NCBI RefSeq assembly: GCF_033958435.1
Contig: NC_134137.1
Span: 109,812,501-109,876,500 of the forward strand
Reading direction: 5' to 3'
Origin: Carettochelys insculpta
Lineage: Eukaryota > Chordata > Testudines > Carettochelyidae
Length of the DNA: 64,000 bases
In this document: piece by piece, positions 46,490-57,191 of the stretch
How the letters are laid out: each line of letters begins with the position of its first letter
Position numbering within the stretch: the stretch's first letter is position 1
The notes under the pieces: model-generated
Told to the model about the DNA's origin: nothing
The model's database searches: none
What the model saw: only the letters and a program-made list of their open reading frames with translations
Translations under genes and position numbers: made by a program

Positions 46490-46670
46490 TTCTGAGAAAC
46501 GTAAGGAACAGATTTGCAGGAAGTCGGCCAGACTTCCTGGTAAATATACATTTTGGACATCTTACTTTTTGAAAATAAAAGACAACAGTTATCAACCCAT
46601 AACAAATCAAATCAAAGCCTATTAGATCAATTATCAAGGTAATACCCTATGGGCTCCTAATTTATGATAT
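46490..46670 (-). repeat. Left arm of a widely spaced inverted repeat
   Basis: The reverse complement of this arm aligns over about 180 bp with 47488-47670. Shared words are TTAGGAGCCCAT, CTTTGATTTGATTTGTTATG, TAAGATGTCCAAAATGTA and AACTTCCTG/GACTTCCTG. By eye about 80-85% of positions agree. The arms are separated by roughly 820 bp. The family is not recognised. Confidence 0.8.
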
Positions 46671-46861
46671 GATATATAATAAGGACTCTAGATGGGGCTG
46701 GGATCACGGGGGTATTATATAATAAAGATTCTAGATAATTGTTATGGCTATGAGGAGATCAGAGGGCGATTGTTGACTATTATGCAGGAGAGATTTTCAG
46801 TACATTGCATAGATGGAAAGTGTTCATCAGCATGAATGGCAAAAGTCTGTATTTACTCTCA

Positions 46862-46962
46862 GAGGGTTAGCTGTGTTACTCTGTAGCACCACAAAAAATA
46901 AGCAGTCCCATAGCACCTTAAAGACTAACAATTAGGTTCCACAGGACTGCTTGTTTTTTTGA
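46862..46962 (-). mobile_element. Penelope-like 3' end fragment
   Basis: GCAGTCCCATAGCACCTTAA and AGACTAACAATTAGG match the Penelope tail. It lies between the arms of the inverted repeat. Confidence 0.55.
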
Positions 46963-47094
46963 GAAGTTCGTATTCTCTTCTTTCAGTCTTTTAAGAATAA
47001 TCACAGTTTTTCTCTGTAATTTGGCTGGTACAAAGCTATAAGAAGAGCATCCCCTAGCTATCCTTGTTTATGTTTTGGCAAAACATGATAATAC

Positions 47095-47391
47095 CACACT
47101 TTGTCTAGACTGCAGGCTTCTGTGGACAAAACTGTCCACAGAAGTTTTGTCAGCAGAGCACACATCCAGTCTGCAGATCTCTCAGAAGAGATCTGCCGGT
47201 TGGAAGCATTCTGTCAACACCCCTGTACACCTCGTCCCATGAGGAAGAAGGAATGTCTGGACAAAGGGTTTTTTTCCAACATTTGGCCATATGTGGATGG
47301 GCCAATTATTGGAAAAACCTTTCCCAACAGAACTGTGTGCCATTTGCGTAACTTTTGCTGGCAGTTCCCTCAGTCTAGACCCAGCCTCTGT
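47095..47391. mobile_element. MITE of the GTCTAGAC type
   Basis: The ends read CTTTGTCTAGACTGCAGGCT and, right reversed, GGCTGGGTCTAGACTGAGGG. The interior has CTGTGGACAAAACTGTCCAC and TCTGTCAACA words like the MITE at 21434. It lies between the inverted-repeat arms and is noncoding. Confidence 0.65.
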
Positions 47392-47487
47392 ATAGTAAAC
47401 TCTCTTTCACAAAATTGTAGAAAAAATTGTTAGACAGAGTGAAGGAGCACTGCAATTTGCAATGAACAGACTACAGTCTTTATTATA

Positions 47488-47670
47488 CAGTAAGTTAGGA
47501 GCCCATGCGGGTTTTACTTTGGTAATGAATCTGATAGACTTTGATTTGATTTGTTATGGGTTGCTAACCATCATCTTTTATTTTCAAAATGTAAGATGTC
47601 CAAAATGTACACTTACCAGGAAGGCTGGCCAACTTCCTGTAAATCTGTTCTTTACATTTCTCAGAAAACT
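47488..47670 (+). repeat. Right arm of a widely spaced inverted repeat
   Basis: Inverted partner of 46490-46670 (see there). The start GTAAGTTAGGAGCCCATGCG and the inner end AACTTCCTGTAAATCTGTTC correspond to the far and near ends of the left arm. Confidence 0.8.
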
Positions 47671-47709
47671 TTCTTTTAAAATAAAAACAGGAATCTCCAC
47701 CAAAAACTA

Positions 47710-49082
47710 GTATTGGGAACTCCTTCGTCACCTCGGAGATTATAAAGTTAAGTCAAAAATTGTATTAGTCATTAGCAGTAAGGTCTAAGATACTGCTGGC
47801 AGGCACAGATATTTTAACAAGAGGACGAGGAACAGAGAACATTCCACTGAGTTAACTATACTAATGCTCTATAATGCAGCTATTTTAATTTATTGCAAAT
47901 TCTACCTATGAGTCACAGAAGTTATTTAACTAAAACTTCAAAAGTTTTCTAGCACATGACATACTATCTGTACAGCACAGCAGCAGCTTTCTTTAAGATA
48001 AAAAGATTCTTCAGTTAGAAAGAGTTGTTGAAAACCTTGGTCCACAAAATAGGGTCTCAAACCAACACAAGCTTCCTACATTAATTCTTTGATCTCTTAG
48101 TTCAAAAAATGGAATTTTATTATTGGAGTAAGAAAGTACATCTATTAGAACATTCATATTCTACTAATGAATTTTCTTCTGTCGTATAAATTTTAAGTTT
48201 TTTTAATACCATTCTGGCTCAGGGATGTGTGGGGCAATTCATAACTCTCCAAGAAAATCAGCAAGATCACAAGCTGTGAACACATCTATGAAGTGTAAAG
48301 AAATGTCATGGATAGTCCTGCCAAATCTTATCATTTGGCGGGAGACCCCCTCATTTTGGATTAATTATACAGCATTTCTATATAGCTAACTCTTGAGGTA
48401 AAAGACTGTGCTGTGTGTTTTAATGAGGCATTTTAAAAGCTAACTGATGATATTTTTGAAATCACAGTCACTCAAACTGTCATAGCTTGACAGCCCTGAA
48501 TGTCACACTGTGAAGCTTACAGCACGTAATGTTTGGGAACCAAGGGTGAAAAATGTACCCACCTAATGTTAGCTCATTCTAAAAGTGTAAAGCACTTACC
48601 TGACAGCTGGCAATACACTCAGATATAGTTGGAAAGTATTGTTAATGTCATCTGTCAAAACTGACAAATGAATATTTCCCCAATCACATTACTGAGATTA
48701 TCTCAAACATCTATTCATCAGGGTTAACTCAAATATACTTTCTCCAAATATTTATGGTGCTTATATTTCAAGACAGAGACAGTTTGCTCAATCTGTGAAC
48801 AGGACACTTTCTATGTCAAAATAAACCATCTGGCCCTGCAACTGTTTCTAATTACTTTCCTGCCTAGACTGTGAGCATTGGGGTTTGGCACCAGTCTTCC
48901 TCCCAGAGTGCTGCCCAAATCCAGCTTCCAGGCAGCTAATCAAAGGCACTTGCAGCACCAGGGGAAGCAGTGCTGAAGCCGGTTTTGGCCAGCTCAGGGT
49001 TTTGCAAGCCCAGTGGGTCTGTCTGGCGGTGGGACTCTCTTAAAGAACTTCAAACTTCTCAGTCAGTGCCTGAGATCTAAAC
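47710..49082. other. Upstream region of ITGBL1, no repeat recognised
   Basis: About 1.4 kb of AT-rich sequence without element ends. The last 200 bp before the ITGBL1 start codon, with no TATA box that I can place and no CpG island, probably hold the 5' UTR and core promoter. Confidence 0.4.
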
Positions 49083-49180
49083 ATGTGTGCATGGGGGTTC
49101 CTCAAGTTGGTGCTGCTGCTGGCTGCTTCACTTCTAACTCTGCTGCCTGCCATTCCTCAAACTTTCTCCCTGGCCCTTCG
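49083..49180 (+). CDS. ITGBL1: ITGBL1 exon 1: signal peptide
   Basis: The first coding exon of integrin beta-like 1, a secreted protein built of integrin-type EGF repeats and linked to extracellular-matrix and TGF-beta-related signalling in cartilage and tumours. The ATG at 49083 has A at -3. It opens a short N-region (MCAWGFLK), a hydrophobic core (LVLLLAASLLTLLPA) and a polar end (IPQTFSLALR), the form of a signal peptide. It resembles the human start in length and in the xxPQxFSxxLR ending. The exon ends at CTTCG|GTAAGT, a strong donor, after 98 coding bases, so a codon is split 2+1 and completed by the next exon. The longer open frame over this exon (49013-49291) is in another frame and is not the gene. 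Confidence 0.85.
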
Positions 49181-50677
49181 GTAAGTTTGTCTTTTAAATT
49201 AATGGGCTTGTTTAGCAATTGCCTTCTGGGCTGGACTTTAACTGTTAACAAGTTGCCACAAGCAACAACAATTCTAAAATCTCATGTATAGCATATAGTT
49301 AGAGCTGGTGTGTTTTCAACCTGTTGTTATTATCTGTTGAAAATGAGGCACATACAGTATAATACACACATACACATATATAATGCAAAATTATGGGTGC
49401 ACTATGCTGTAGTTAGGATCACAATGTGTATAACACAAACTGCATTGGATCATATGGTTTATGTAGAAATGTATCTTGAATTATACTTGCAAAACTTAAA
49501 TAGGCAAGTACCTAATAACAGGAAAGATAAAAGTTTGCTTATGCTGGATCTTGATAATTTTTGTGCCCAGCACTCCAAATTCTGCTACTAAATAGACGGT
49601 TAATTCTGGCCTTTCCTAATACACCAAACATATTGGATCTGGTTACATCTTGGTGCAATGGCACAAAACACCCGAAACGTAACCAAACAAATAAACAAAC
49701 CAACCAGCCCACCCACAGCACACGCAATCCATGCACTAGATCTGTCCCATAGCTCCTTCTACAGTTAGCAAAGTTTTAACCCTAATGCACACAAATTCTA
49801 ATGCCTGAGGATCAGTGCAGATGCTATTACTGCACCAATGAATCTGGACCTCCGAATCCTCCTTGTGTCACGGTGCTGCCACTGCCTAGATCTCACTCTG
49901 AGGCTGGACAGTTTTTTTAACCCAACAGTCCCTTTCTCCCCGCCTTCATTCCTAATGCCACCACAAACGACATGGAGGAGACCCTGATGCATCTTAAAAA
50001 TCCAGACCCTGCTGTATTGCAGTGTGACAGAGCGGCAAAAATCAGATCTGACTTCTGGCTCCTGCTGGATCTTGCCAAATTTAGCCCCTAACCCATAACC
50101 AGTACCATTCAATTAAAGAACTTTTGCTTCTATTATTTCAAATAAACAAGTAAATATATCTGACCCCAACATATCGTGGTACTAGACAGCTGCAAAAATG
50201 TAATTGGCATATGCACCCTTCTGGTTTTTGGCTTCATGACCTCCCATTTTAATGTCTCAAATCCACCAGAATAATCCAAATCCAAGTGTGATTCATCATT
50301 TAACCAGGTCTGTCTACCTCATCTGTCACAAATATGTGTTTCCAATGTAAGTTTGCCATTGATTTCTAAGACCTTTGCAAGATAATTAAGATTCAGTGTA
50401 ATGTGTCTCAAAGGGTGATGTGCTGGATTAATAATAACCCAGCTGTTGACCTCCAGGCAATCAAAGGGCAAAAGGGAAATAGTAGCTTCTGTGGATCCTC
50501 TACATGCTAAATACATGGCTATAAAAAGGCAGATAGTGCTAAAATTTGTAGGCATTTTAAGGTAATAGGTAAATCCACTGCAACATTGAGCATCTCCATC
50601 CCAGCTCAGATCTCAACCTCTCTATTTAGGATTGCCTGACTTTAGCTGCACCTGGTTGTGTTTCTTGCCCTCTGCAG

Positions 50678-50889
50678 GAGTGGCTCCCGCAGCGTCTCCT
50701 CATGTAGACTGTCCAGGTCTGAGTCAGAACGCAGGTGCCGTGTCCCAGGGGGAAAGTTGTGCAGCGGCAGAGGCAAGTGCGAGTGTGGCATCTGCATCTG
50801 CCAAGTGAATGAGCCGGGCAAATACTATGGGCCGCTGTGCGAATGCCATGAGTGGGTGTGCGAGACTTACGATGGGGAGACTTGTGCAG
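50678..50889 (+). CDS. ITGBL1: ITGBL1 exon 2: first integrin EGF repeat
   Basis: The acceptor is TTTCTTGCCCTCTGCAG|GAG with a good pyrimidine tract. The first base completes the Arg codon from exon 1. The exon reads [20 protein letters not shown], then [40 protein letters not shown] and CA, ending at the donor GCAG|GTAAGG after 212 bases. The CxCGxCxC and CECxxxxC spacing is that of an integrin beta EGF-like repeat, and the [11 protein letters not shown] segment points to ITGBL1 rather than to an integrin beta subunit. Intron 1 is 1497 bp. The next exon must start in phase 1 with a GHGKCDC-type sequence. I found none before the right edge, so intron 2 exceeds 13 kb. Confidence 0.92.
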
Positions 50890-52654
50890 GTAAGGAGACC
50901 ATGGTATTTTGGGAGGCTTCTCTAGTGTGATGAGCCTGCTGTCCATCAGCTGGCCTGCTCCTCATATCTCTATGCCCATCGTTTCTGGTTAGCAGGCTGA
51001 CGGCTTCTCGCACTAGTAGCAATGCTGGGATGGGACGTTCACTACAATTACAGCTGTTTGAGGGCGATAGCACAATTCTATTTTTGGAGTGTAAACAGGA
51101 CTGTGAATATGTCCCAGCTATAGCTTATGTCTGTTTAGTAGCACACCTGTGTCTTTAGTTGGGCTTGGGAATTAAGGAGTCATCTCTCCCACAAAGTGCT
51201 GTACTGTATAACTGGGTCCCCTTGACTGGTTGAGCTTGTAGCCTAGACAAGCCCATAGGCATAGTAGGTTCCTCAAGTTGGAAGCATTGCAAGTCCATTT
51301 TCAGTTGGATAGATGAGCAGATAAACAGAGCTCTGTGACTTTCATGGGGACTGCTTATGCAAGGAAGGAGAATATGATTTAACCCTCCATGCAGACTTTC
51401 CCAGGGTCACACACAGGTTTTTGGGGCCTGAGGCGAAATCTGAAACAGTGGCCTCCCTTCACTGTACCGAAACCCCCAAGTGTACAGAAACAGAAAGTGG
51501 AGGCGTGGTTTGACAGTGAGCATGTCCTGCAGCAGCAGCTCCTGTGCTGAAGGGCTGAACTTGGCTCTCCACTCTGGGTGTTTCACCTGGGTGCAATCCC
51601 TTGTAGCACCACTTAGATTTGAACCAGTTGCCCATCATGACCAAGAGGCAGCCAGGCCAAAACTGGGTAGCAATGGGATCGGGTCACAGGCACATTTTTC
51701 AGGTCCCTCTCAAACAGAGGCCTGTTCAAACTGCCCCTTTTGTTGCCCTGACTGGGCAGCCCTGGCTTTATCGAGTGCTGTAAATTAATTCTGACCACTC
51801 ACCTTCAAATGTGAGTGTTGCTTGGAAATTGATTTCAGCCGCCCACAGACAGAACAATAACTTTATAGTTGGGGAAAGACTGCTATAAGAGTTTCCACAT
51901 AGGTGGGTACCCTAAAAATGTGCCTGCCTGTATTAGTAACCATCTGCATGTTCCTCTAAATATACACTTTATAAAATATGGAGTATGGCAGCATAGTCAA
52001 ATTCTGCTTTTAGTTATATGCACATTAATCCCAGTGGCTTCAGTGGGTTATATGTTCATACACCTTTTTGGGACATAATTTGGCCTGATGATCAAAGGAA
52101 TATGCCCAACTAATTTGCATCTGATTGTGTTATTTTGCATCTTTCCGGCTGTCTTAGTTTAAGGTTCTGAACTGTTTTCATCAGATCAAGGAATTTTTTG
52201 GCAGCTGCAGAATAGGATGTGAAAAAAGGGAGGATGTTTTCATGTCACATTCCTAAGGGAATGCACCTTGAAAAAAGAGGGACCACAAGGGAGATTCATT
52301 TCAAGTGTCCCTGCATAAACATCTTTAGCAGCTTTGCATAACGTGTCATCTTTTCGGGCCAAACCCCACAATTAGGTCAGTGGGAATGTTACAGGAATTC
52401 CGTTAGTAACATGGTAATACAAATGCATTCCAGCAGTGGGTTTGGCAAATTTTGTAGGAAAAAAACCCCCACTTATTTTAGCAACAGTGTAGCTAAGAAT
52501 AAGAAGTCCAGTAATAACACGGAAAGATCAAGAGTGGTGTTATAAGAAAAATATTTGTACTTGGCACCTGAGAACCAGGAGTTTCATGGAAAATGTGCTT
52601 AATATGCATCATATTCAGCAGTGCAAGGTTAATTATGCAAGTCATTTAGAGGAG
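50890..52654 (+). other. Start of ITGBL1 intron 2, no other feature
   Basis: No repeat ends or further ITGBL1 exon seen. AT-rich with scattered GC-richer stretches near 51420-51760. Confidence 0.4.
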
Positions 52655-55580
52655 CAGTAGTAGTAGTAGTAGTAGTAGCATCCTTCAGTATACATAGACT
52701 ATGGATCGCGCCCTTCGTAGTTCCATTTGGGATCATCATTTGCAGCGTCGACTGTGACTGTGAAGGCCCACACAAGAGTGACAGTCCTTGCTGCATCTGT
52801 TGCATGTGTAATGAGTGTCTGGCAGGTCCTTACTGTGCTTTCTGTGGGCTCGCTTCTCCTCTGCTAGCTGTCTGATCCTCATCTCACCCTTCTGAAGGCC
52901 CTTGTGTAGTTCCTGCCTCCATCTGCTGCGATCGTCTGCCAGCTCCTCCCAGCTGTCCGGCTCGATGTCTACCTCCCTGAGGTCCCTCTTGCAAACATCT
53001 TTGTAGTGCAATTAGGGGTGTCCGCGAGGTCTTTTGCCAGAGGCTAGCTGGCCATACAGGATGTCTTTTGGGATCCTTCCATCATTCATCCTGTGGACAT
53101 GGCCAAGCCAGTGGAGCTGCCACTGCCTGAGGAGGGTGTGCATGGCTGGGATTCCAGCTTGCTCAAGGACGGCGGTGTTGGACACTCTGTCCTTCCACAA
53201 TATTCCGAGGATGTGCCTGAGGCAGCGCAAGTGGAAGACATGCAGCCTCTTTTCCTGGCAGGAGTACAGGGTCCAAGACTCGCTGCCGTAAAGGAGGGTG
53301 CTGAGGATGCAGGCTCTGTAGATTTGCATTTTGGTGTGGGTGTACAACTTGATGTTATTCCACACTCTCTCCCTGAGTCTGGATAAAGTTGTGGCTGCTT
53401 TTCTGATCCTCCTATTTAGCTCAGACTCCAATGACAGGGTGTCAGTGATGGTGGACCCGAGGTAAACGAACTCGTGGATGACCTCTAATGAATAGTTGTC
53501 AATGCTGATTGATGGAGGGTAAGCAACGCCCTGAGCAAGTACGTTTGTCTCCTTTAGGCTGATGGAAAGCCTGAAGTCCTTGCAAGCTTTGGAGAACCGA
53601 TCCAGCAGTTTCTGAAACTGGTCTTCTGTGTGTGACACTACAGCAGCGTCATCTGTGAACAGCAAATCTCTGATGAGGACTTCCCACACCTTGGATTTAG
53701 CTTTCAGCCTTGAAAGATTAAACAGTTTCCCATCAGATCTTGTGTGCAAAAAGATGCCCCCTGTTGAACATCCAAAGGCGTGCTTCAGGAGGAGCGTGAA
53801 GAAGATCCCGAACAATGTCGGAGCAAGGACGCATCTTTGTTTGATGCCGCTCCTGATGCTGAAAACATCCGATAATGTGCCGTCATATTGCATGGTTCCT
53901 CTTGTGTCTTCTTGGAAAGACTGGATTATCTTGCGTAACCGTGGTGGACAGCCTATCTTGTGGTGCAGTTTGAACAGTCCTTCCCTGCTGACCAAGTAGA
54001 AAGCCTTGGTCAGGTCGATGAAGGCAATATAGAGTGGCTTCCTCTACTCCCTGCATTTCTCCTGCAGCTGCCTCAGGGAGAAGACCATGTCAATGGCAGA
54101 TCTCTCTGCGCGGAATCCGCACTGTGATTCGGAATACACCGTCTCAGCAATCTTCTGGAGTCTGCCGAGGATGATGTGAGCAAACAGTTTATCAGTGATG
54201 CTTAGGAGGGAGATTCCACGGTAATTGTTGCAGTCGCTTCTGTCTCCTTTGTTCTTATACAAGGTTACGATGTTAGCGTCGCACATATCCTGTGGAACCT
54301 CTCCCTCTCTCCAGCACAGGGACAGTAGCTCATGTAGGGGTTCCAGGAGGGTGCCCGTGGCACACTTGATTACCTCTGGTGGTATACCATCTTGGCCTGG
54401 GGCCTTTCCTACTGCAATGCTGTTGATGGCTTTCTTCAGTTCACCCACAGTTGGTTCCTGATCCAGTTCGTCCATTACTGGTAGGAGCTTGACGGCATCG
54501 AGGGCTGTATCAGCCACAGTGTTCTTGTGTGAGTACAGCTCAGAGTAGTGCTCGACCCAGCACTCCATCTGTTTGGCTTTGTCAGCGATGACTTCACCAG
54601 ATTTGGATTTCAGAGGTGCCATCTTGTTCTGGGTGGGTCCGAATGCCTTCTTGATGCCCTCGTACATTCCCCTGAGACTACCGGAGTCAGCACTGGTCTG
54701 GATGCTGCCTCATAGCTCGAGCCAGTAGTTGTTGGCACAGCGCCTGGCCATCTGCTGTACTGTTTTTCTGGCTGCTCTGAGTGCTTGCAGGGTACTCTGG
54801 CTTGGTGAGTGTTTGTACTCCAGGAGTACAGCGCGCTTCTTTTTGATGGCTGGAATCATCTCATCGGAGTTAGCTTCGAACCAGTCATTTGTGTTTCTAG
54901 CTCTTCTTCCAAACACTGACAAGGCCGTGTTGTAAATTTTATCCCTCAGATACTGCCATCTGGATGTCACATCGGCACCCCCAGGGCTGCTGTGCAGATT
55001 CTCCTTGAGGGTCTCTCTGAACTTTTCAGCTCTCTCTCAGTTTGCTGTCTTTCTGGCATCAATGCGGGGCCTCCCAGTTGGTTTAGAGTGGTACAGCTTC
55101 TTAGGAATCACCTTGAGTTTGGAGCAAACTAGTGAGGGATCTGTATCGCAGTCAGCACTATGATAGCTGCGTGTCAGAAGGGCATTTTTGAGGTTATCAT
55201 GTCTAGCGATGACCACGTCTAGTTGATGCCAGTGTTTTGAGTGTGGGTGTCTCCATGACACTCTGTGCTGTGGCTTGGTTTGGAAAAATGTGTTTGTGGT
55301 GCACAGATTGTGGTATGTGCAAAGTTCGAGAAGATGCTGTCCGTTTTCATTCATTTTTCCCACACTGAAGTGGCCTAAGCAGGAAGGCCATGAATTATGA
55401 TCGGCTCCAACTCTTGCATTGAAGTCACCCAAAATGTACAGCTGTTCACGAGCAGGTACTTGCGTTATGGCAGCACTAAGCATGTCACAGAACTTGTCTT
55501 TTACTTCCGGTGCGGCGTACAGGGTTGGAGCGTAAGCATCTTTATTTTTCAAAGCTGCAGCCTGGTATTGCAGCTTCACT
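52655..55580 (-). mobile_element. 5'-truncated APE-type non-LTR retrotransposon, long near-open frame
   Basis: The element lies on the minus strand within ITGBL1 intron 2. Its 3' end is a trinucleotide run (about eight AGT units at 52657-52680). The 5' end breaks off inside the endonuclease domain at about 55580. The coding part fills nearly all of it. It belongs to the APE-endonuclease LINEs; the clade (RTE-, Nimb- or I-related) cannot be settled by eye. Its frame is far better kept than in any CR1 copy here, which makes it the youngest LINE in the window. Confidence 0.9.
52736..55579 (-). pseudogene. LINE endonuclease/RT/zinc-finger polyprotein, 948 codons, four internal stops
   Basis: One frame runs without a frameshift from 55579 to the final stop at 52736-52738, interrupted only by stops at 55037, 54710, 54044 and 53012 (lower coordinate of each). 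Order: endonuclease C-half (YILGDFNARVGADHNSW, HQLDVVIARH), linker, then RT (GKAPGQDGIPPEVIKC, NNYRGISLLSITDKLFAH, SESQCGFRAERSAIDMVFSL, FIDLTKAF, FTDDAAVVSHTED, FVYLGSTITD), then LLYGSESWTLYSCQEKRLHV and RQWQLHWLGHVHRMNDGRIP. The C-terminal finger reads CNRCSKDCHSCVGLHSHSRR plus C. Motif C is FTDD rather than the usual FADD. The Asp pair is kept. Some stops replace likely Arg or Gln codons, as expected from CpG or C-to-T decay. Confidence 0.88.
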
Positions 55581-56326
55581 AAATGTAGAAGTGGGAAGGT
55601 TGTGTGGAATGCCAGTGAAAGCTACATATATTTTAAGATTTCATTCCAAATCCAAATGCTCTAAAGTTGCATTAGTGTTGGCTCTTTTCTCCCTGCCAGT
55701 GCCACCAAGAGTAACTGAAAGCTGCATCAGTGGTTTAGTAGGCAGGAGAGAACTGAGACTAAGATGCTTCTGATAATAAAAATAATGCTTAACACTTTTG
55801 TGAAACTTTACATTTTCAAACTTTAATTCATTAATAATCACAAGATCTGTCAGTGTCCTTTTTATGTAGAGTTGTGAAATCATATGAGAACTGAGATGTG
55901 AAACTGTTCAATCAAAGCATAGATAGGGCATGAGAGGTGAAGAGGTCCATCTGCAAAGCTGCTGAGCACCTACAGGTCCCATTGACATTTTCTGGAGCTT
56001 ATGGTATTCTAAACGTCTCAAAAATAGGCCTGCAAGATTTGCTCAATGCCAAACAGCATGTCAGTGGCGGAGCCTAGATCATAATTCTGGATCTCTGGAT
56101 TTCCAATCACATTTTCTGTCCTCTAGGCTACCTTGCATTTTTGCTCAGTTAACATTTTGTGTGTCTTTTAATAAAGATGTGATGCATGCATTGTCTTTAT
56201 TTCTAGTCCCAGTCGCATGACATGGGACAGGGTTGAATAAGTTTATAGTTCTTTCACTTAGAAGGAGTCAGTATCTACTCACTCCAAAAGCTCCTTTAAA
56301 AAAATCAACTGTAAGTAAAACATAGT
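55581..56326. other. No supported gene
   Basis: AT-rich intronic sequence. No repeat ends recognised. Confidence 0.35.
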
Positions 56327-56739
56327 GGCTGTGTCTACACTTGCATTCCTCTTTCGAAAGAAGAATGCAAATGAGGGAAACTGAAAATGCAAACGAGGCA
56401 CTGATTTACATATTTCATGCTTAATTTGCATAGGAAATTTTTAGAAAGTGATGTTTTCTAAAGAAAAAAAGCAGTGTAGATGGGGTTTTTTGAAAATAAA
56501 CCCCACCTTTGAAAGATGCCTTCTTCTTATTTTGTTTCAGGAAGAAGGGTCCTTTTGAAGATGGGGTTTATTTTCGAAAGAGCATGGTCTACATTGCTTT
56601 TTTTCCTTAGAAAAAGTATCTTCCAAAAATAGATTATGCAAATTAAGCATGATATATGCAAATCAGTGCCTCATTTGCATTTCAATTTCCCTCATTTGCA
56701 TTTTTCTTTCAAAGAAGGAATGCAAGTGTAGGCATAGCC
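56327..56739. mobile_element. MITE with AGT target duplication and full-length palindrome
   Basis: The termini GGCTGTGTCTACAC and (right reversed) GGCTATGCCTACAC are flanked by AGT (56324-56326, 56740-56742). Nearly the whole 413 bp is mirrored: CTTGCATTCCTCTTTCGAAA, CAAATGAGGGAAA, AATTTGCATA, and AAACCCCA against TGGGGTTT. Same broad type as 332-764. Confidence 0.93.
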
Positions 56740-56742
56740 AGT

Positions 56743-57191
56743 ATGAATCAAAACCCATAACCACAAGCTAATATGTACTAATAGAGGTACTCTTTCCTGC
56801 TTAATTCAAATAGATCTACACTAACCTTGAACCAAATATGACACATGATCTCAAAATGTACTTCTGCTTTGGTCTTTTAATATGCAATTTAAGGTCTCAC
56901 TGAGTAAGTTATAATTTGTAGATTTGGGCTCAATTATGGTAGTTCTGACTTTGACAGACACATTTGTTTGTGAAGCTGCATAATTTTCTCTAGAAAATTT
57001 TGTCTTTACCTATGATTGTGGATTGAATGCCACAGCTTGGAAGGAAGCTCTCTGTGAGGAAGGGATGGATTTTAGAAAAAGTAGTGTAGTAGGACAAGGA
57101 GGTGCACAGATTCCTCAGTGTCTCAGAGGGATGGGATATGAATCCTGAAGTAATAGACCAAGGCTTCATGTTAGATGCTCAAATACATTTA
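56743..57191. other. No supported gene
   Basis: AT-rich intronic sequence. Nothing recognised. Confidence 0.35.

Noticed and set aside
49013..49291. A 92-codon open frame on the + strand
   Set aside because: It overlaps ITGBL1 exon 1 in another frame and runs past a strong splice donor. The signal-peptide frame from 49083 is the gene.
50626..50946. Cys/His/Arg-rich open frame on the minus strand
   Set aside because: It is the antisense of ITGBL1 exon 2. The + strand has correct splice sites and an integrin EGF repeat.
52736..52800. A separate small zinc-finger gene
   Set aside because: The finger is in the same frame and at the C-terminus of the LINE polyprotein, just before its 3' tail.
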